From Ruminococcus sp. YRD2003 (GTDB lineage: Bacteria; Bacillota; Clostridia; Oscillospirales; Ruminococcaceae): DNA of 64,000 nt. The notes under the pieces were generated by a model. It was not told the DNA's origin and ran no database searches. It worked only from the letters and a program-made list of their open reading frames with translations. The position numbers and the translations under genes were made by a program. The DNA is taken from NCBI GenBank assembly GCA_900109435.1, contig FNZT01000005.1, positions 62,001 through 126,000 of the forward strand, read 5' to 3'. Of this stretch, positions 26,982-35,841 are shown in pieces. How positions within the stretch are numbered: the first letter of the stretch is position 1; each line of letters opens with the position of its first letter.

Positions 26982-28532
26982 ATGGCAAACCAACTTTGTA
27001 TCGTGCTGGATTTCGGCGGACAGTACAACCAGCTCATCGCGCGCAGAGTGCGCGAGTGCGGCGTATACTGCGAGATACTCAGCTACACGACTCCCATTGA
27101 AAAGATAAGAGAGCTCGCTCCCGACGGAATAATATTCACGGGCGGCCCCAACAGCGTATACGACGAGACCTCGCCCCACATATCGGCAGAGATATTCAGC
27201 CTCGGCATACCGATACTCGGTATCTGCTACGGCTGCCAGCTCATGGCATACACGCTCGGCGGCACGGTCGAGAGCTGCGAGAAGAGCGAATACGGCAAGA
27301 TAGAGATACAGCAGACAGGCGGAGCGCTCTTTGGCGGAGTCCCCGAGAAGAGCGTAGTATGGATGAGCCACACCGACTTCGTCAGCAAGCTCCCCGAGGG
27401 CTTCACCGTGAAGGCGACATCGGCGGACTGCCCCTGTGCAGCGTTTGAATGTCCCGAGAAGAAGCTCTACGCGGTACAGTTCCACCCCGAGGTAACACAC
27501 AGCGAATACGGCAAGGAGATACTCCACAACTTCCTCTACGAGGTCTGCGGCTTCACGGGCGACTGGGTAATGGACGACTTCATCGAGTCCACCGTGGCGA
27601 AGCTCCGCGAGCAGATAGGCGACAAGAAGGTCATTCTCGGACTTTCGGGCGGAGTTGACTCCTCCGTGGCAGCAGGACTTCTCTCCCGCGCAGTCGGCAA
27701 ACAGCTCACCTGCGTATTCGTCGACCAGGGGCTTATGAGAAAAGACGAGGGCGATTTTGTCGAGGAGACCTTCACCCGCCTCTTTGATATGAACTTTGTC
27801 CGTGTCAACTGCAAGGAGCAGTTTCTCACGGCACTAAAGGGCGTTACCGACCCCGAGCAGAAGCGCAAGATAATCGGTACCGAGTTCTACAACGTGTTCT
27901 GGAGCAAGATACGCGAGCAGGGAGCCGACGGCTTCTTTGCACAGGGCACTATCTACCCCGACCGCATAGAATCGGGCAAGGGCAACAAGGCAGGACAGGG
28001 CAGCACCGCTGTCATCAAGACTCACCACAACATGGTAAAAATGCCCGATGACATCAAGTTCGCAGGCACGATAGAGCCTCTTGCGGACCTCTTCAAGGAC
28101 GAGGTACGCGCAGTAGGCGAAAAGCTTGGTATCCCGCACGAGCTGGTGTGGAGACAGCCATTCCCGGGACCGGGACTCGGCGTCCGCATACTCGGCGAGA
28201 TAACAGCGGAAAAGATAAAGGTATTGCAGGAGGCAGACGCCGTATTCCGCGACGAGATAGCCAAGAGCGGGATAGAGAGCGAGCTCAAGCAGTTCTTCGC
28301 AGTGCTGCCCGACGTCCGCACAGTCGGAGTTATGGGCGACCACCGCACATACGACCACCTCATCGCTATCCGTGCCGTAACGACGGACGACTTCATGACG
28401 GCAGACTGGGCGCGTATCCCGTATGACGTTCTTGCCCGCGTGTCGAACCGCATCTGCAATGAGGTAGAGCACGTAAACCGCGTAGTCTACGATATAACCT
28501 CCAAGCCCCCCGGAACCGTGGAATGGCTCTGA
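26982..28532 (+). CDS. guaA: GMP synthase (glutamine-hydrolysing)
   Basis: A 516-residue enzyme converting XMP to GMP with glutamine and ATP. The N-terminal class I amidotransferase domain holds the nucleophile Cys in GICYGCQLM (about residue 82) and the His/Glu pair in [12 protein letters not shown]. The ATP-pyrophosphatase domain begins with the PP-loop GLSGGVDSS (about 221), and the C-terminal dimerisation domain ends KPPGTVEWL. Length and motifs are complete. AAGGAGG precedes the ATG at 26982. The 3' end of guaA is a known insertion hotspot for genomic islands, and here AT-rich accessory DNA begins immediately after it. Confidence 0.97.
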   Translation: MANQLCIVLDFGGQYNQLIARRVRECGVYCEILSYTTPIEKIRELAPDGIIFTGGPNSVYDETSPHISAEIFSLGIPILGICYGCQLMAYTLGGTVESCEKSEYGKIEIQQTGGALFGGVPEKSVVWMSHTDFVSKLPEGFTVKATSADCPCAAFECPEKKLYAVQFHPEVTHSEYGKEILHNFLYEVCGFTGDWVMDDFIESTVAKLREQIGDKKVILGLSGGVDSSVAAGLLSRAVGKQLTCVFVDQGLMRKDEGDFVEETFTRLFDMNFVRVNCKEQFLTALKGVTDPEQKRKIIGTEFYNVFWSKIREQGADGFFAQGTIYPDRIESGKGNKAGQGSTAVIKTHHNMVKMPDDIKFAGTIEPLADLFKDEVRAVGEKLGIPHELVWRQPFPGPGLGVRILGEITAEKIKVLQEADAVFRDEIAKSGIESELKQFFAVLPDVRTVGVMGDHRTYDHLIAIRAVTTDDFMTADWARIPYDVLARVSNRICNEVEHVNRVVYDITSKPPGTVEWL

Positions 28533-28542
28533 TGAAACAGTT

Positions 28543-28573
28543 ATCCCCGTCTGTATTCAGACGGGGATTTTCA
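28543..28573 (+). terminator. Intrinsic terminator after guaA
   Basis: Perfect 11-bp stem ATCCCCGTCTG / CAGACGGGGAT with a TATT loop, followed by TTTTCATTTATTT. It slightly overlaps the stop of the convergent Xre gene. Confidence 0.88.
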
Positions 28574-28786
28574 TTTATTTACAGCCTTGTTGTTTGTTCT
28601 GCCTAGGATATAATCTGTCGAGACCTTGTAAAAATCTGCGAGAATAAGAAGATGTTCCACAGGAATCGTCTGGAAGCCGCGTTCATAGCGTGAATAGACT
28701 GTCTGACTGGTGTGGAGGAGCTCGGCGACCTGTGTCTGATTCATATCCATATCTTCGCGCAGGTCTCTCAGCCTTTGAAAGTACAC
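28571..28786 (-). CDS. Small Xre-family helix-turn-helix regulator
   Basis: A 71-residue protein that is essentially one lambda-repressor-like HTH (about 4-62): LRDLREDMDMNQTQVAELLH, then SQTVYSRYERG and the tail FYKVSTDYILGRT. A GTG at 28786 is the preferred start because CGGAG lies nine bases upstream and the product then begins YFQRLRDLRED as many homologues do; an ATG three codons earlier abuts that site. It diverges from the Ltp-like gene, and a perfect palindrome lies between them, so it probably controls that promoter and its own. Typical of phage or mobile-element switches. Confidence 0.85.
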   Translation of the reverse strand: MYFQRLRDLREDMDMNQTQVAELLHTSQTVYSRYERGFQTIPVEHLLILADFYKVSTDYILGRTNNKAVNK

Positions 28787-28847
28787 AAATATCATCTCCG
28801 TGATTTGTAAAGTCTGCCGATTTCAGCTTTAGAACCTATCGGTACTA

Positions 28848-28904
28848 TTGACTTTATCATATTCTGATGATATAATGTGTATGTTAGTACTAAAAGGTAC
28901 TAAC
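28848..28904 (+). promoter_or_regulatory. Promoter and palindromic operator of the Ltp-like gene
   Basis: TTGACT (28848-28853), 17-bp spacer, TATAAT (28871-28876). Just downstream is the perfect palindrome GTTAGTAC-N6-GTACTAAC (28883-28904), and a half-site GGTACTA lies at the -35 (28841-28847). Probable binding sites for the divergent Xre protein (inference). Confidence 0.75.
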
Positions 28905-28936
28905 AATTATATCCAACTTGCAGAAGGAGTGATTGT

Positions 28937-29545
28937 ATGAAAAAGAATAACTCTAAAATAATCATCATTATTGCTGTCATCGCCTGCGTTCTTTGTATGG
29001 GCTGTTGCTGTTGTTCATCTGTAATTATACTCGGTGAAGACAGCCAGACCAAAGAAATGCCTGAGACATCAGCTACATCTGCGGCAGAAGACACGGAAAA
29101 AACAACGGAATCATCAAAAGAAACCATTTCTGAAACGACCACTCAAAGCGCTGCAACAACAAACAGTGGAAATGAGACTACCGTCCCTGAAACAACAACT
29201 ATTGCGACAACTGTTGCGACCGAACCACCGACTACTGCAAAACCCGAACCAACCGCTACACTTGGTGAACGTAACGCGTTAAACGCCGCGAAGAATTATC
29301 TTACACTTATGGCTTTTTCGTATAATGGACTTTATAATCAACTTATATTTGAGGGCTATTCGGAATCAGAAGCAAAATACGGTGTTGATAACTGCGGTGC
29401 TGATTGGAATGAACAAGCAGCCAAATCAGCTAAGAATTACCTTAGTACCTTTAGCTTTTCGCGTCAAGAACTAATAAACCAATTATTGTTTGAAGGTTAT
29501 TCAGAAAGCGAAGCCGAATACGGTGTAACACAAGCAGGGTATTAA
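28937..29545 (+). CDS. Ltp-family membrane-anchored protein (superinfection-exclusion-like)
   Basis: A 202-residue protein with an N-terminal hydrophobic anchor (about 8-30, IIIIIAVIACVLCMG, followed by a Cys cluster that may be lipidated) and a Thr/Glu-rich spacer (about 35-112). Two tandem copies of a 40-residue helical unit follow (about 113-155 and 160-202: ALNAAKNYLTLMAFS / SAKNYLSTFSFSRQEL, each ending EGYSESEAxYGV). This unit is the Ltp repeat (PF07553); in Streptococcus phage TP-J34 the Ltp lipoprotein blocks DNA injection by other phages. A defensive role here is inferred. AAGGAGTG precedes the ATG. AT-rich, unlike the neighbouring guaA. Confidence 0.82.
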   Translation: MKKNNSKIIIIIAVIACVLCMGCCCCSSVIILGEDSQTKEMPETSATSAAEDTEKTTESSKETISETTTQSAATTNSGNETTVPETTTIATTVATEPPTTAKPEPTATLGERNALNAAKNYLTLMAFSYNGLYNQLIFEGYSESEAKYGVDNCGADWNEQAAKSAKNYLSTFSFSRQELINQLLFEGYSESEAEYGVTQAGY

Positions 29546-29553
29546 CAGCAAAA

Positions 29554-29604
29554 AAGCCGACCCAAAGACGGGTACTAATAAAGAAGTTTTAATTTTTCGA
29601 AGAT
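29554..29604 (+). repeat. Left imperfect inverted repeat of the accessory element
   Basis: The segment AAGCCGACCC...GGTACTAATAAAGAAGTTTT...TTTTTCGA matches the reverse complement of 45307-45355 over about 45 bp with a few mismatches and gaps; GGTACT-x-ATAAAGAAGTTTT is the best-matched core. Position directly beside the recombinase gene suggests an element end (inference). Confidence 0.55.
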
Positions 29605-29606
29605 AA

Positions 29607-31260
<1,654 letters not shown>

Positions 31261-31299
31261 TTACCTCTCTTTCCGACAGATACAGCAAGCTATGTTATC

Positions 31300-31328
31300 A
31301 TTATAGCGCACACCGAAAATAAATACAA
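31300..31328 (-). promoter_or_regulatory. Promoter of the serine recombinase gene
   Basis: Minus strand: TTGTAT (31328-31323), 17-bp spacer ending TGCGC, TATAAT (31305-31300). The same GCGC-TATAAT layout recurs at 32140-32169. Confidence 0.7.
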
Positions 31329-31346
31329 TGCGCCATTATTCCAAAG

Positions 31347-31565
31347 TTACACAGCCTGCTTCTCGGGTTCTTGTCCGGATTCACCGGGGAGTTTTTCGCT
31401 CTCTCGGATGATCAGCCGTTTCATGATTTCTGAAAGGCTCTCCTTTGAAGCAGGGTTGAACACGGTGGTCACAGTGTAAAGGGTATGCCCGATCTTGTAC
31501 TCGGTCATTGGATTAAAAGTAGTTTCTGCCTTCTCTCTATCTACGGCAGTTGTGTTATTATTCAT
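31347..31565 (-). CDS. tnpW: Transposon-encoded protein TnpW
   Basis: A 72-residue protein matching the small TnpW family found in Tn4451-like elements: a variable N-terminus, then the core YKIGHTLYTVTTVFNP (about 25-40) and a helix LSEIMKRLIIRESEK. Its molecular role is unknown, but it is a marker of this transposon class. CTAAGGAGTACAAGCT precedes the ATG. It lies between the DUF4315 gene and the recombinase gene on the same strand. Confidence 0.85.
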   Translation of the reverse strand: MNNNTTAVDREKAETTFNPMTEYKIGHTLYTVTTVFNPASKESLSEIMKRLIIRESEKLPGESGQEPEKQAV

Positions 31566-31710
31566 AGCTTGTACTCCTTAGCTTCTCTTTTTCTATGCTT
31601 TTAGAGCGAGGGATCGCTTTCTCTATCTGCCCCTCTTTCTGTTTTTGACATAGCTGTGCGGAACGGCAGGTGCCGTCCCATTGCATAGCTATTTTTATTA
31701 TCATATAGTT

Positions 31711-32085
31711 TTAATCCTCGTATGGATTCGCTTTATCCGTAAAGCTCATTTGTTGTCCGAAGTCAGCGGGAAGATCGGCGGTATCGGTTTTCTCATTTTC
31801 AGCATTTCCGCCGCCGACCAGTTTCAGAAGATCTTCATCGGAAAGACCGCTTGCTCTCAGTTTCTCCAGAAGCAGATGCTCCGAGGTGATGATCTCATCA
31901 AGCTCACGGGGCTTGCAGTTGTACTCCTCCGCCATCGCCAGACGAGAAACTTCTTTCAGCTTGTCCTCCAGCGTTTTCTTTTTCGCAGTATCGCTTGCGA
32001 TACGCTTTTCCAAACCTTTGATCTTCTCAATGAGCTGATCTCTCTTTTCTGTATAGATGCCCATAGAAAAATCACAACCTTTCAT
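31711..32085 (-). CDS. DUF4315-family mobile-element protein
   Basis: A protein of up to 124 residues: a coiled coil (about 15-50, KRDQLIEKIKGLEKRIASDT) followed by a conserved EEYNCKPRELDEII stretch and an acidic, disordered tail. It matches the DUF4315 family, found almost only in conjugative or mobilisable elements of Firmicutes; function unknown. A second in-frame ATG at 32064 (MGIYTEKRD) may be the true start, since GAAAGGT lies about 13 bases before it while the first ATG has only a weak site. Driven by the promoter at 32140-32169. The 145-bp gap to tnpW shows only a small hairpin. Confidence 0.75.
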   Translation of the reverse strand: MKGCDFSMGIYTEKRDQLIEKIKGLEKRIASDTAKKKTLEDKLKEVSRLAMAEEYNCKPRELDEIITSEHLLLEKLRASGLSDEDLLKLVGGGNAENEKTDTADLPADFGQQMSFTDKANPYED

Positions 32086-32139
32086 TTTTTGTTCTCAGCA
32101 GGCAGAGCCGAGTGACCGAAGCTCAACTGCCATGATCCA

Positions 32140-32169
32140 ATTATAGCGCGCTCTACATTTGAAATACAA
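32140..32169 (-). promoter_or_regulatory. Promoter of the DUF4315 gene
   Basis: Minus strand: TTGTAT (32169-32164), 18-bp spacer ending GCGCGC, TATAAT (32145-32140). Resembles the recombinase promoter, suggesting shared control within the element. Confidence 0.65.
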
Positions 32170-32326
32170 GCCGCATTGCGCACAAACTTTTGTTCATACT
32201 TTGTCAACAAATATCCGGGGAATTTTGCGATTCAAAAAACTGAAAGTACGCTATTTCGCCGTTTACGCTATCTGGGCATTTTGACGAAGCGATTTTGAAC
32301 GAACATAAAAAATCTGAAATTTATTA

Positions 32327-32355
32327 TTGACGTGATCGGGAAAGTGCGCTATATT
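32327..32355 (+). promoter_or_regulatory. Promoter of the MobC-like gene
   Basis: TTGACG (32327-32332), 17-bp spacer, TATATT (32350-32355). It lies in the 506-bp gene-free region 32086-32591, which also holds the divergent DUF4315 promoter and an oriT-like inverted repeat. Confidence 0.55.
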
Positions 32356-32484
32356 GGTAATGGGGAGCGACGATATAGAAAAAGTCGCACAGCTCCAATT
32401 CTCTGAATCGAGAAAAAAAGACCGAGCTGAAATGCTCGGAAATGACATTCGCCCCACAGGGACGAAACTCTACCAGCAAGCACG

Positions 32485-32560
32485 GTGAAGTGTGGGCGCA
32501 AAATGCGGCTACACACACTTCACAAGGCTTGGCAGAGGGCGCTGCCCCTACGACCCCGAA
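32485..32560 (+). other. Possible transfer origin (oriT) region
   Basis: A perfect 10-bp inverted repeat GTGAAGTGTG (32485-32494) / CACACTTCAC (32514-32523) with a 19-bp spacer lies just upstream of the MobC-like gene, followed by a smaller GGCAG / CTGCC repeat and CCCCTACGACCCCGAA. Relaxosome accessory genes normally sit beside oriT, so this is the natural candidate; the nick site cannot be assigned from sequence alone. Confidence 0.45.
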
Positions 32561-32591
32561 TTGAGAAGAATAAAAAAGGAGAACAAGAGAA

Positions 32592-32936
32592 ATGAAAGAT
32601 GAAAAGAAGCGTACACTGTACCTGAAAGTCCGTGTCAGCCCCGAAGAAATGGCGGCTATCAAGAAGAAGTTTGCTAACAGCGGTATGAAGAGTCTCAGTG
32701 GATTTGTTCGTGCGATGATTTTTGAGGGATACATCGCTCAGGTCAACGAAAACGAGCTGAAAGAACTCACCCGCATCGCCAATAACGTTGCCAACAATAT
32801 CAATCAGATCGCCCGTCGTGCAAACGTCACGAACAAAGTTTACAAGGAAGATATTGAGGAGATCAAGGAGCTTGGCGATAATCTCTGGCGTCCGCTGATG
32901 TTTCTGCAAACAAAGGTGGCTCAGCTAAAGCATTGA
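32592..32936 (+). CDS. MobC-family mobilisation (relaxosome) protein
   Basis: A 114-residue protein of the MobC / ribbon-helix-helix accessory family. An N-terminal strand RTLYLKVRVSPEEMAAIKKK is followed by a helical region with SLSGFVRAMIFEG and NNVANNINQIARRAN (about 67-81), the conserved core. MobC proteins bind oriT and help the relaxase nick DNA. No relaxase gene follows, which is unusual: the region normally occupied by mobA carries defence-like cargo instead. AAGGAGAACAAGAGAA precedes the ATG. A hairpin ATCGCCGTCAG / CTGACGGCGAT (32950-32979) follows. Confidence 0.82.
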   Translation: MKDEKKRTLYLKVRVSPEEMAAIKKKFANSGMKSLSGFVRAMIFEGYIAQVNENELKELTRIANNVANNINQIARRANVTNKVYKEDIEEIKELGDNLWRPLMFLQTKVAQLKH

Positions 32937-33127
32937 GCAGAATATTAAAATCGCCGTCAGTGGAAACCCTGACGGCGATGAAATACGATATGTGCGCTAT
33001 GTACCGGACTGGCTTTTGAAATTGCTGCGCCTTTCACAATAATGGTTACAATTATTCCGATATGCTGGACTCTGGTGCTATTATGGTATATACTGTATCT
33101 ACAATATTGATTTGGAGGTACACAGCT

Positions 33128-33340
33128 ATGTTGAAAACACCAGAATTGGCAATGCCGAAATCGAACACGGTCATTACAGTATGCAATGGCAGACGTGAGG
33201 TCTGGACGGACTGCGAAGAAGCTAAGGCGTATTTCCTTGAACTTATGATGTCCACCGATGGCGAGGAGCATGAACGTGCGGAGTGCGTATACATTCAGCT
33301 CCTGCACGGGCTGGAGGAATGTTCGGATGAGGATGAATAA
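33128..33340 (+). CDS. Small conserved-looking hypothetical protein
   Basis: A 70-residue acidic protein I do not recognise (starts MLKTPELAMPK, contains VCNGRREVWTDCEEAKAYFLE). A strong ribosome site TTGGAGGT seven bases before the ATG at 33128 and a terminator just after the stop support it as a real gene; an upstream ATG in frame at 33062 lacks a site. The pattern of a short strand region followed by a helix with EEAKAYFLELM resembles small proteins commonly seen in Tn4451-like elements, but no function can be given. Confidence 0.6.
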   Translation: MLKTPELAMPKSNTVITVCNGRREVWTDCEEAKAYFLELMMSTDGEEHERAECVYIQLLHGLEECSDEDE

Positions 33341-33344
33341 GCAA

Positions 33345-33380
33345 AAGGGCGAGCTATCAAAATGGTAGCTCGCCTTTATT
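33345..33380. terminator. Intrinsic terminator between the small gene and the RES gene
   Basis: Stem GGCGAGCTA / TAGCTCGCC with a loop of about 9 bases, flanked by AAAA and TTTATT, so it can serve both convergent genes. Confidence 0.8.
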
Positions 33381-33385
33381 CGCAA

Positions 33386-34687
33386 TTATTTGATCATTCG
33401 TGTGTGAACAGTTGTTGCTTTGGTTATATTTTCCAATCTAACTTCCTCAACTTGAGTAATCTTAAAGAATTCAGTATAAGGATCTAAAATTGGTAGTTCA
33501 TATGGATAGTGTGGATCATTAAATGGGTATGGATATAAACCTGGAACCTCTTTGGGATCTGGACCATAAAAGAAAGCGTAATTCTTTCCGTTAGCTACAC
33601 TACTTTGATAACATATTCCATCGAGACCAATGCTTCTAATATATTCAGAGATTATTTGAGTTGCAACATATTCGTAGGAACGATCTTGATTATCACTGAT
33701 TGGTTGAGACAGCTCCTTAACAAAGCTCTTTAAAAAGCGAGTCATGAAACGCTCTTCATGACAATAATCTTCGCTAAATATACTGCCACAATCATAATAA
33801 TCATTATCTTTAGTAAAATCAATTACTTGCAATTCTTGAGTTGATTCAAATTCAGCAACAATCGCAGTACAATCGGACAACCGACACTCTGAAAATGTTG
33901 TATCTTTATCAGTTGCTAAATATAAATATGAGATGCCCGCTGGGCTCATTCTATTAGTTTGTGCGAATTTTGGAGGTGCTGGTCCCATATCCTTATACGG
34001 CTGAATATTAGATAAGTCATTTAATGTATTATCCTGTTTGCGTGCTCTGCATAACTTGGTTCCAACAGGTAGATCGTCGGCAAATCCCCATAGAATGCTT
34101 TTAAATCTCTCTAAGAAGTCAGAGTAGTCTCCATATCCATCAATTGCAAAAAACCTATTATAATGCTTGGCGATATGCTTAAACATCAACCAATCTTGAT
34201 ACACAGGCAGTATTTCCTCACCATATAAATCATCACGAATGACAAATTGAGGCTCATCTATCTCTCCCCATATATCATATTCACCGTCTTTTACGTTTTC
34301 ATATGAATTGACATCTTCAAATAAGGATTCTAACAATCCGTTTTTCATTGCAATATCTGTAAAGATCGCTTCATCATCGCATAAAATCTCTCTTATTGAT
34401 ATAGGCTCAGATGAATTTCCTTTATAATCAATATAGCCGTCTTCTTCATCATCCCACATTGCTCCTGTTCCATCATCTATATATTCGTATGCTTTCATTA
34501 AACACTCTCTGATATGCTCGCCCATTTGAGATACAGGATACAGCTTAACATTTTCTGATTTACAGTAATCGCACACTCCAATTTGGTCATAATTCTGCAT
34601 AATATGATTTTGCAAATGTAAATTGGAAAAACAATTTGTGCAGCAATGCTTTGGTTGCAATACAATCATCTCCTCTATCCTATACAT
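33386..34687 (-). CDS. HEPN/RES N-terminal domain plus RES-domain protein (toxin-like)
   Basis: A 433-residue protein. It begins with a zinc-ribbon-like CTNC (16-19) and CDYC (39-42), then a long helical/acidic region typical of the HEPN/RES N-terminal domain, and a RES domain (about 205-385) with TKLCRARK, the signature NRMSPAGISYLYLATD and FSECR. RES domains of Xre-RES toxin-antitoxin pairs deplete NAD+; the fused HEPN/RES form is less studied. An Xre gene lies 15 bp upstream in the same orientation, consistent with an antitoxin or regulator. AT-rich. The start has only a weak ribosome site, so an alternative start at MIVLQPK (18 bp in) is possible. Confidence 0.8.
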   Translation of the reverse strand: MYRIEEMIVLQPKHCCTNCFSNLHLQNHIMQNYDQIGVCDYCKSENVKLYPVSQMGEHIRECLMKAYEYIDDGTGAMWDDEEDGYIDYKGNSSEPISIREILCDDEAIFTDIAMKNGLLESLFEDVNSYENVKDGEYDIWGEIDEPQFVIRDDLYGEEILPVYQDWLMFKHIAKHYNRFFAIDGYGDYSDFLERFKSILWGFADDLPVGTKLCRARKQDNTLNDLSNIQPYKDMGPAPPKFAQTNRMSPAGISYLYLATDKDTTFSECRLSDCTAIVAEFESTQELQVIDFTKDNDYYDCGSIFSEDYCHEERFMTRFLKSFVKELSQPISDNQDRSYEYVATQIISEYIRSIGLDGICYQSSVANGKNYAFFYGPDPKEVPGLYPYPFNDPHYPYELPILDPYTEFFKITQVEEVRLENITKATTVHTRMIK

Positions 34688-34702
34688 AGTGATAATAGAT
34701 TT

Positions 34703-35014
34703 CTACTTTTTTAACAGCCTATTGATATGATTCAGTATCATCAACTGATCCCCGTCATCAAGCTGCTTCATACCCTCAACAGCCTTCCGTATCAGCTCAG
34801 GATTTGAAATGCTGTCATCGAAGAACTCAGCAGGTGTGATGCCAAAGTAGTCGCATATCGCAAATAGCTCCGAAAGCGGCGGCAGGGACTTTCCCGATGA
34901 GATGTTGTAGATATATCCACGGCTATGACCGAGATCATAGCTCATCTGGTACTCTGATACACCCTTTTGCAGCCGGAGCTGAGTTATCCTGTTCCTTACA
35001 AAATCGTCTGTCAT
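34703..35014 (-). CDS. Xre-family transcriptional regulator, partner of the RES protein
   Basis: A 103-residue protein with an N-terminal lambda-repressor-like HTH (about 5-62: RNRITQLRLQKGVSEYQMSY, then HSRGYIYNISSGKSLPPLSE and DYFGITPAEFFDD) and a short helical C-terminus. The ATG at 35014 is preferred because AGAGGTGAT stands seven bases before it; the open frame runs 18 codons further but without a site. It is followed by the RES gene and diverges from the SLOG gene across a large inverted repeat, so it probably represses both. It lacks the DUF2384 domain usual for Xre antitoxins of RES toxins. Confidence 0.82.
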   Translation of the reverse strand: MTDDFVRNRITQLRLQKGVSEYQMSYDLGHSRGYIYNISSGKSLPPLSELFAICDYFGITPAEFFDDSISNPELIRKAVEGMKQLDDGDQLMILNHINRLLKK

Positions 35015-35088
35015 AGCTAAATCACCTCTTACTACTATAATACAGCAAAAGAAATCAGCTATACTCAAAGGAAATATGTTGTTTTATC

Positions 35089-35137
35089 TTGAATAATCTT
35101 CTAATATATGTTATAATCAAGATATATTAGATTATTC
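35089..35137 (+). promoter_or_regulatory. SLOG promoter within a large inverted repeat (operator)
   Basis: TTGAAT (35089-35094), 17-bp spacer, TATAAT (35112-35117). The arms GAATAATCT-TTC-shifted-CTAATATAT (35091-35109) and ATATATTAGATTATTC (35122-35137) are inverted copies apart from a 3-base insertion, so the -10 sits in the centre of a palindrome. Likely site for the divergent Xre protein. Confidence 0.7.
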
Positions 35138-35188
35138 TTGCGATGGTATCATTAGTAATACGAACAACAACATTTTTAGGTATAAGCT

Positions 35189-35662
35189 ATGGACATATAC
35201 ACAGTCAGTTTCTTTGGGCATCGTGAAGTAGAAAGGGCGGCAGAGATCGAAAGTAAGCTGGACCAACTCTTGCATGATCTCATCACCCAAAAACAGTATG
35301 TAGAATTTCTGATCGGTCGGGACGGGGAATTTGACCTGCTGGCAGCATCGGCAATCAGACGAGCTGTCAAGCAGTACGGCTACGGCAACACGTTGCTGAT
35401 CCTTGTGCTGCCGTATATGAAAGCCGAATACCGTGACAACGAGCAGAGCTATCTCAGTTACTATGATGAGGTGGAGATCTGTGCCGAATCATCTGAAGCA
35501 CACTATAAATCTGCAATACAAGTCCGTAACAGGTACATGGTTGCTCGTTCTGACCTGGTCGTGTGCTGTATTCAACATAAGAGCGGCGGAGCGTATAAAA
35601 CGATGCAGTATGCCGAGAAGCATAGAAAAAAGGTTAGGAACTTGGCTGATATGCAACTTTGA
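35189..35662 (+). CDS. SLOG-superfamily protein (DUF1273/YpsA-like)
   Basis: A 157-residue single-domain protein with a Rossmann-like SLOG pattern: an opening SFFGHREVE, then FLIGRDGEFDLLAASAIRRA, a central LLILVLPYM strand, the NRYMVARSDLVVCC segment and a closing HKSGGAYKTMQYAEK. SLOG proteins bind or process nucleotide-derived ligands and several act as sensors in anti-phage systems; this one's ligand is unknown. No strong ribosome site is seen (TAGGTATAAGCT). It has its own promoter inside a palindrome shared with the divergent Xre gene and ends 180 bp before the dynamin-HerA operon. Confidence 0.75.
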   Translation: MDIYTVSFFGHREVERAAEIESKLDQLLHDLITQKQYVEFLIGRDGEFDLLAASAIRRAVKQYGYGNTLLILVLPYMKAEYRDNEQSYLSYYDEVEICAESSEAHYKSAIQVRNRYMVARSDLVVCCIQHKSGGAYKTMQYAEKHRKKVRNLADMQL

Positions 35663-35734
35663 TTCCAGCAGGATTGAAGTTGAGGATCAATCTTTGGAAT
35701 TCATTTTTATATTGTTTAAACATAGCGAAATGTA

Positions 35735-35763
35735 TTGCTTTTTTACTAAATTTGTGGTATAAT
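35735..35763 (+). promoter_or_regulatory. Promoter of the dynamin-HerA-toxin operon
   Basis: TTGCTT (35735-35740), 17-bp spacer, TATAAT (35758-35763), about 78 bp before the dynamin-like gene. No other promoter is obvious before the end of the immunity gene. Confidence 0.65.
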
Positions 35764-35841
35764 ACATTATAAAAATTTGTAAATTGTTACGTTTGCAGAT
35801 TATGAATTGCGATACTAAACTTATGTATTCAGGGGGTAAAT

